From positions 57,896,707-57,960,706 of the forward strand of contig CM064420.1 in assembly GCA_032690845.1 (NCBI GenBank): a stretch of DNA of 64,000 nt. Direction: 5' to 3'. The position numbers and the translations under genes are program-made. The notes beneath the pieces are model-generated. The model was not told the DNA's origin, did no database searches, and was given only the letters and a program-made list of their open reading frames with translations. Numbering within the stretch: the stretch's first letter is position 1; every line of letters begins with the position of its first letter. Shown piece by piece: positions 63,085 through 64,000 of this stretch. The DNA comes from Eleusine coracana subsp. coracana. Taxonomy: Eukaryota; Streptophyta; Magnoliopsida; Poales; Poaceae.

Positions 63085-64000
63085 ATCTCCCGATCGATTG
63101 ATCGATCGGTGTACCTCCGGCTGACAGCTGACTGCCCGCGCTCTGAACAAGCTCTTCTCAATTTGGAGAGGAACGAGCAGCGCGCCTATTATTGATCGCG
63201 CCCCCGTGTGTACAAATAAAGGGCCCGTTACAGCGCCAATGCATGATTGGTGTATGTCTAATATTCTAGAACGCGGCAGAGGAACGTCGAATTTGGTGGT
63301 CAGTAAAAGCAACAGCGCGCTTTCATTTACACTGATCTTGACTGTCATCGTGCTTTGGTTCTTTCTTTACCCGTTCTAGTGCTCTTTCTACGTGCGTTCT
63401 GATGTGGCATCGATCATGATGATCGAGACTGACTTTTCAAAAGTCCATGCATGTGGATCCCAATGAAGCAAAGCGTACTTTTATTAGTACGTGTTCCCGA
63501 GCATGCTTAACGGCCTCACCACTTCATCAGATAACCAAACAAATCAGGATGAAATTCAAACTGTTAAGGGTGTGTTTGGAACAAAGGATTTTCAAAGGAA
63601 ATACACAGGAATTAGTTCCAGAGGAAAGAAACTGTATAGTAGTGTTGGAACAAAGGAATTGTTGTTTCCTTTCTAGAGGAAAGGAATCGTAGGATGTGCA
63701 AATCAAAGGAAATAAACATCCAGTCAAAACTAAGGAATTTTTTTGGCTCGCTGCCTTGCCCAGCGGCTGCGCTCTTCTTTTCTTTTTCTCTCTCATTTCT
63801 CCACCCATTTTACTATTCTCCAAGGCCTATAGCTGCTTCGGACCAAGGGAGCTACAGCTCCAAAGACAGACAATAGCGCTTCAGTTGGTTTGGTTTTTCC
63901 CTCTATGCGAAATAGTGAACGGAGAAGAAGAGGTGGGTTACTTATATAAAAATACTAGACACACACAAGAGCTACACATAGCTGAGTACATTTATAAATT
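63085..64000. other. Intergenic, with a MITE-like piece
   Basis: 63565-63735 starts GGGTGTGTTTGGAACAAAGG and repeats AAAGGAA/TTCCTTT strings, resembling grass MITEs that begin with GGTGTGTTTGG; its right end was not found. No gene seen. Confidence 0.45.

Overview
The window is nuclear DNA from a grass, probably a panicoid. The evidence is spliced genes with GC-rich first exons and AT-rich introns, grass-type MITEs (CTCCCTCCGT and GGGTGCGTTTGG ends), LTR retrotransposons and an L1-type LINE with grass-like domains, and monocot gene families. There are no bacterial operons and no CRISPR array. I recognised no tRNA or rRNA gene. All names rest on reading the sequence; no database was searched.

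Layout. 1-3.8 kb: a small protein with the C-terminal half of an IDD14/15/16-type regulator, an EAR motif and no zinc fingers. 3.8-9.5 kb: a decayed Ty1/copia element with a perfect 5-bp target duplication, followed by a MITE. 10.1-12.4 kb: a five-exon gene for a plastid-type DUF493 protein. 15.4-16.4 kb: an intronless plant-specific gene of unknown function. 19-20.6 kb: a composite repeat. 21.0-22.4 kb: an F-box gene. 24.4-27.2 kb (minus): a four-exon CAF1-like deadenylase gene with an extra N-terminal coiled coil and a decayed second CAF1-like half. 29.2 kb: an orphan exon-like ORF.

30.2-33.1 kb is a 5'-truncated LINE with a 16-bp target duplication. 33.3-42.6 kb is a nest: a hAT-like element interrupted by an 8.8-kb SIRE-like LTR element that retains only gag. 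This inner element carries 18 copies of a double-palindrome motif built on AAACCGGT/ACCGGTTT. The copies lie in both LTRs, inside gag, and in a non-coding tail that also holds a second palindrome family (TCGGAC/GTCCGA). This is the most unusual structure in the window.

45.8-46.5 kb (minus): a frameshifted LEA_2/NHL gene. 47.2-51.1 kb (minus): a two-exon gamma-carbonic-anhydrase-like subunit of mitochondrial complex I, with a 3-kb intron holding an old tandem duplication. 53.1, 57.3 and 62.9 kb (all minus): three paralogous DUF3339 micro-membrane proteins, the third frameshifted. Between the second and third lies a non-RD LRR receptor kinase gene of subfamily XII type (58.3-61.6 kb, minus) with a one-base frameshift in the LRRs. 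A 489-bp solo LTR with a perfect target duplication lies at 62.2 kb.

The genes do not form one pathway; they are ordinary housekeeping, regulatory and defence genes between transposon blocks. Three otherwise well-preserved genes each carry one small indel, so either young pseudogenisation or base errors in the assembly should be considered.
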